A DNA stretch of 64,000 bases from CAVRIA01 sp963721115 (GTDB lineage: Bacteria > Desulfobacterota > Binatia > HRBIN30 > CADEER01), in the NCBI GenBank assembly GCA_963721115.1, contig CAVRIA010000005.1, positions 310,001 through 374,000 of the forward strand, read 5' to 3'. Shown piece by piece: positions 62,359 to 64,000 of the stretch. Under the pieces are notes generated by a model, which was not told the origin of the DNA, did no database searches, and saw only the letters and a program-made list of their open reading frames with translations. Numbering within the stretch: the stretch's first letter is position 1; each line of letters starts with the position of its first letter. The translations under genes were made by a program, and so were the position numbers.

Positions 62359-63012
62359 GTGTTCGTCGGTCACTACGGAGTGAGCTTCGCGGCCAAATCG
62401 GCCGATCGGGACATCCCGCTGTGGTTGCTCTTCGTCGCGGCCCAGGCTGTCGACATCCTCTGGGCGATCCTGGTTCTGGTCGGAGTCGAGAGCATCCGCA
62501 TCGTGCCCGGATTCACCGCTTCCGTGCCGATCGACTTCGAGTTCATCGGCTACTCTCACAGCCTGCTCGCCGTCTTCGTCTGGGCCTGTGTCGCCTTCGT
62601 GGCGATGAAGTCCTTCGAGGCGCCCCTGGGCTCCAACCGCGCCGCGCTCCTGGTCGCGCTGGCGGTGCTCTCGCACTGGCCGCTGGACCTCATCGTGCAC
62701 CGGCCCGACCTGCCCCTCTACGACGTCGAGTACCGGATGGGCATGGGCCTGTGGGATTACCCCGTCGCGTCGTTCCTGGTGGAAACCGGCCTGCTGCTCG
62801 CGGGTCTCGCCTGCTATCTCCGCTCGACGCGGCCGGTCGTCCGCGGAGGGCGCTACGGCATGCCGGTCCTCGTCGCCGCCATGCTTCTCATCCAGCTCAG
62901 CCTGACCCTCGGCCCGGCGATCCGGTCGCCGGCGCTGGTCGCTCTCGGCGCCCTCGCCCTGTATGTCGGTTTCGCCGTCGTCGCCTACAGCCTGGAGCAG
63001 CAACGCGTCTGA
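62359..63012 (+). CDS. Multi-spanning membrane protein, YdjM-like metal-dependent hydrolase family
   Basis: 217 residues from a GTG at 62359 (GGAG 7 nt upstream); GTG at 62341 is a possible alternative. Five hydrophobic stretches: LWLLFVAAQAVDILWAILVL, LLAVFVWACVAFVAMKSF, AALLVALAVLSHWPLDLIV, a segment near LLAGLACYL, and AMLLIQLSLTLGP, with a last one near the C-terminus. Conserved His-rich sites FVGHYGVSF, GYSHSLLA and LSHWPLDLIVH match the membrane hydrolase (YdjM/LexA-linked) pattern. Function of the family is poorly known. Confidence 0.7.
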   Translation: MFVGHYGVSFAAKSADRDIPLWLLFVAAQAVDILWAILVLVGVESIRIVPGFTASVPIDFEFIGYSHSLLAVFVWACVAFVAMKSFEAPLGSNRAALLVALAVLSHWPLDLIVHRPDLPLYDVEYRMGMGLWDYPVASFLVETGLLLAGLACYLRSTRPVVRGGRYGMPVLVAAMLLIQLSLTLGPAIRSPALVALGALALYVGFAVVAYSLEQQRV

Positions 63013-63110
63013 GACCGCGCCCTTCCCGCCTGCAGCTCGGCACCAAGCGGAACGGCGGTCCTACCGATGGCCGCTCCGACCTTCAGCCCCCGGGCGCGCC
63101 GCGTCGATCC

Positions 63111-63983
63111 TCATGGACTCGTCACCCGGATCACGATCTCGCTCACGGCGCCAAGCTCGCCCATGGTGTCGCGCGCCCGGGCGGCGACGACGGTGTCGCC
63201 TGCGGCGAACGACCAGTCGCGGGCAATCGGCAGACAGAACTGAATCGTGGTGTCTTTCTCGATGAACCCGAAGCCGAAGCCGTTCGGATCGTCGGACTGG
63301 GTGCACGCCAGGATCGAGGCCCCGCGACCGAGAGGGCGGCCGGTCCCGTCGTTGACCCGGCAGCCGAGGTCGTTGATCGCGTCCAGCACGTCCGCATCGT
63401 CGCTGAACTGCAGAGACTCCGTCCCGGGAACGCCGCCGGCGTCGGGTCCGGTGACGTCACAGACAGCGGGGCTGCCGTTGCCGAGCGGACGCTGAACCAG
63501 CATCTGCAAGTCCGGCAACTGGTCCTGACTGACGAACGCGGCGGGGCCGACGGGCCGGCGGTCGGGCCCGGGGCGCGCCTCGACGATCAGCGTCATCCCC
63601 TGCCCCTGCATTCGCTCGTAGACCGGGCGGCCCTCGTCGTCGAAGCTGTTCGGCGTGACCGGAACGTCGTCGGCGCGCGCCACGCCGAAGTGCGTGATCA
63701 CGGGCCCCACGAGCTTGGGCGTCTCGGTCGGAACGAGAGTCGAGGTGGGCGTCTGGCTCGGAAGCGCCGTCGCGGTCGACGTGGCGGCCGGAGGCTGGGT
63801 GGGAACGGGGGACGCGGTCGGAGGCTGGGTCTGGACGAAGGTGGCGGATGGGGGTGGTGTCCGCGTGTCGGCAACCGACGTCGCCGTCGGCGTGGGCCCC
63901 TGTCTTCCCTCGTTGTCGTCGCCACAGCCGGCGACGCAAGCGATGAGACAAAGCAACCCGGTGGAAACGACGGCGCCCTTCAT
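63111..63983 (-). CDS. Lipoprotein with Thr/Pro-rich linker
   Basis: 290 residues with GGGAGGG upstream. The signal peptide ends in a lipobox (LIACVAGC, lipid-anchored Cys followed by GDD). A Thr/Pro/Ala-rich linker (residues 30-90) and a beta-rich domain (VGPVITHFGVARADDVPVTP; FIEKDTTIQFCLPIARDWSF; DTVVAARARDTMGELGAVSE) follow. I do not recognise the last domain. The linker style matches the two secreted dockerin-type proteins, suggesting a common secretion and surface-display style in this organism. Confidence 0.8.
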   Translation of the reverse strand: MKGAVVSTGLLCLIACVAGCGDDNEGRQGPTPTATSVADTRTPPPSATFVQTQPPTASPVPTQPPAATSTATALPSQTPTSTLVPTETPKLVGPVITHFGVARADDVPVTPNSFDDEGRPVYERMQGQGMTLIVEARPGPDRRPVGPAAFVSQDQLPDLQMLVQRPLGNGSPAVCDVTGPDAGGVPGTESLQFSDDADVLDAINDLGCRVNDGTGRPLGRGASILACTQSDDPNGFGFGFIEKDTTIQFCLPIARDWSFAAGDTVVAARARDTMGELGAVSEIVIRVTSP

Positions 63984-64000
63984 CGTCAGCCCTCCCCGGC

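Noticed and set aside
1..64000. rRNA, tRNA, riboswitch or replication origin
   Set aside because: I saw no tRNA clover-leaf ends, rRNA motifs, DnaA-box clusters or known riboswitch cores. A covariance-model scan would be decisive.

Overview
The window is GC-rich bacterial chromosome, coding on both strands, with no rRNA, tRNA, CRISPR array, prophage or plasmid origin that I can see. An LPS-type phosphoheptose isomerase (gmhA), a SurA/PpiC-type periplasmic foldase, a hopanoid gene (hpnJ), ispH and secreted proteins with Thr/Pro-rich linkers and C-terminal EF-hand (dockerin-like) modules point to a Gram-negative, hopanoid-making, lipid-degrading bacterium. I infer an uncultured lineage near Desulfobacterota/Binatota; this rests on gene content only and is tentative. 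About 19 single-base-type frameshifts break 13 otherwise well-conserved genes, so the sequence probably comes from a draft or long-read assembly with indel errors. I annotate those genes as single broken CDSs.

Layout. 1-5231 (minus): hydrogenase maturation operon hypF-C-D-E-A-B, with hypB cut by the window edge. 5529-7157: an EamA transporter and a RHH/PemK toxin-antitoxin pair. 7275-9314: an IS1595-type element with 26-bp inverted ends and two passenger ORFs. 9781-13155: a secreted RCC1-like repeat protein, an NHL relic and an Asp/Asn beta-hydroxylase-like protein. 13394-20798 (minus): a lipid-catabolism cluster resembling the actinobacterial igr side-chain operon (two unlike acyl-CoA dehydrogenases, two hot-dog hydratases, a PHP protein, a DUF35 protein, a Cys-less thiolase-like protein and an alpha/beta-hydrolase lacking its nucleophile), with a second toxin-antitoxin pair set into it on the plus strand. 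21125-27371: Gfo/Idh/MocA oxidoreductase, a protein of unknown function coupled to gmhA, hpnJ, an SCP2 protein and a GalT-like protein.

27731-35736 is an accessory region: a secreted protein carrying both a cohesin-like and a dockerin-like module, a DUF4143 ATPase flanked by a degenerate copy of that dockerin module, a HAD phosphatase, a methyltransferase relic, a large secreted protein with the same C-terminal module, and a truncated TIR-STAND gene. 35968-51012 is mainly lipid and CoA metabolism: hydrolases, an R-specific hydratase, a wax-ester synthase/DGAT, a molybdopterin oxidoreductase, an amidohydrolase, a luciferase-like monooxygenase, crotonase, a C69 hydrolase and an acyl-CoA synthetase, plus a SurA-like foldase.

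51924-58312 is a second igr-like module (DUF35, thiolase-like protein, two acyl-CoA dehydrogenases) with an alcohol dehydrogenase and an HxlR regulator fused to an SCP2 sterol-binding domain. The end holds a secreted flavin-binding protein, ispH, a 2OG-Fe(II) oxygenase, two membrane proteins and a lipoprotein. Taken together, the genes suggest activation, beta-oxidation and retro-aldol shortening of branched or steroid/terpenoid-like acyl chains, with storage as neutral lipid.
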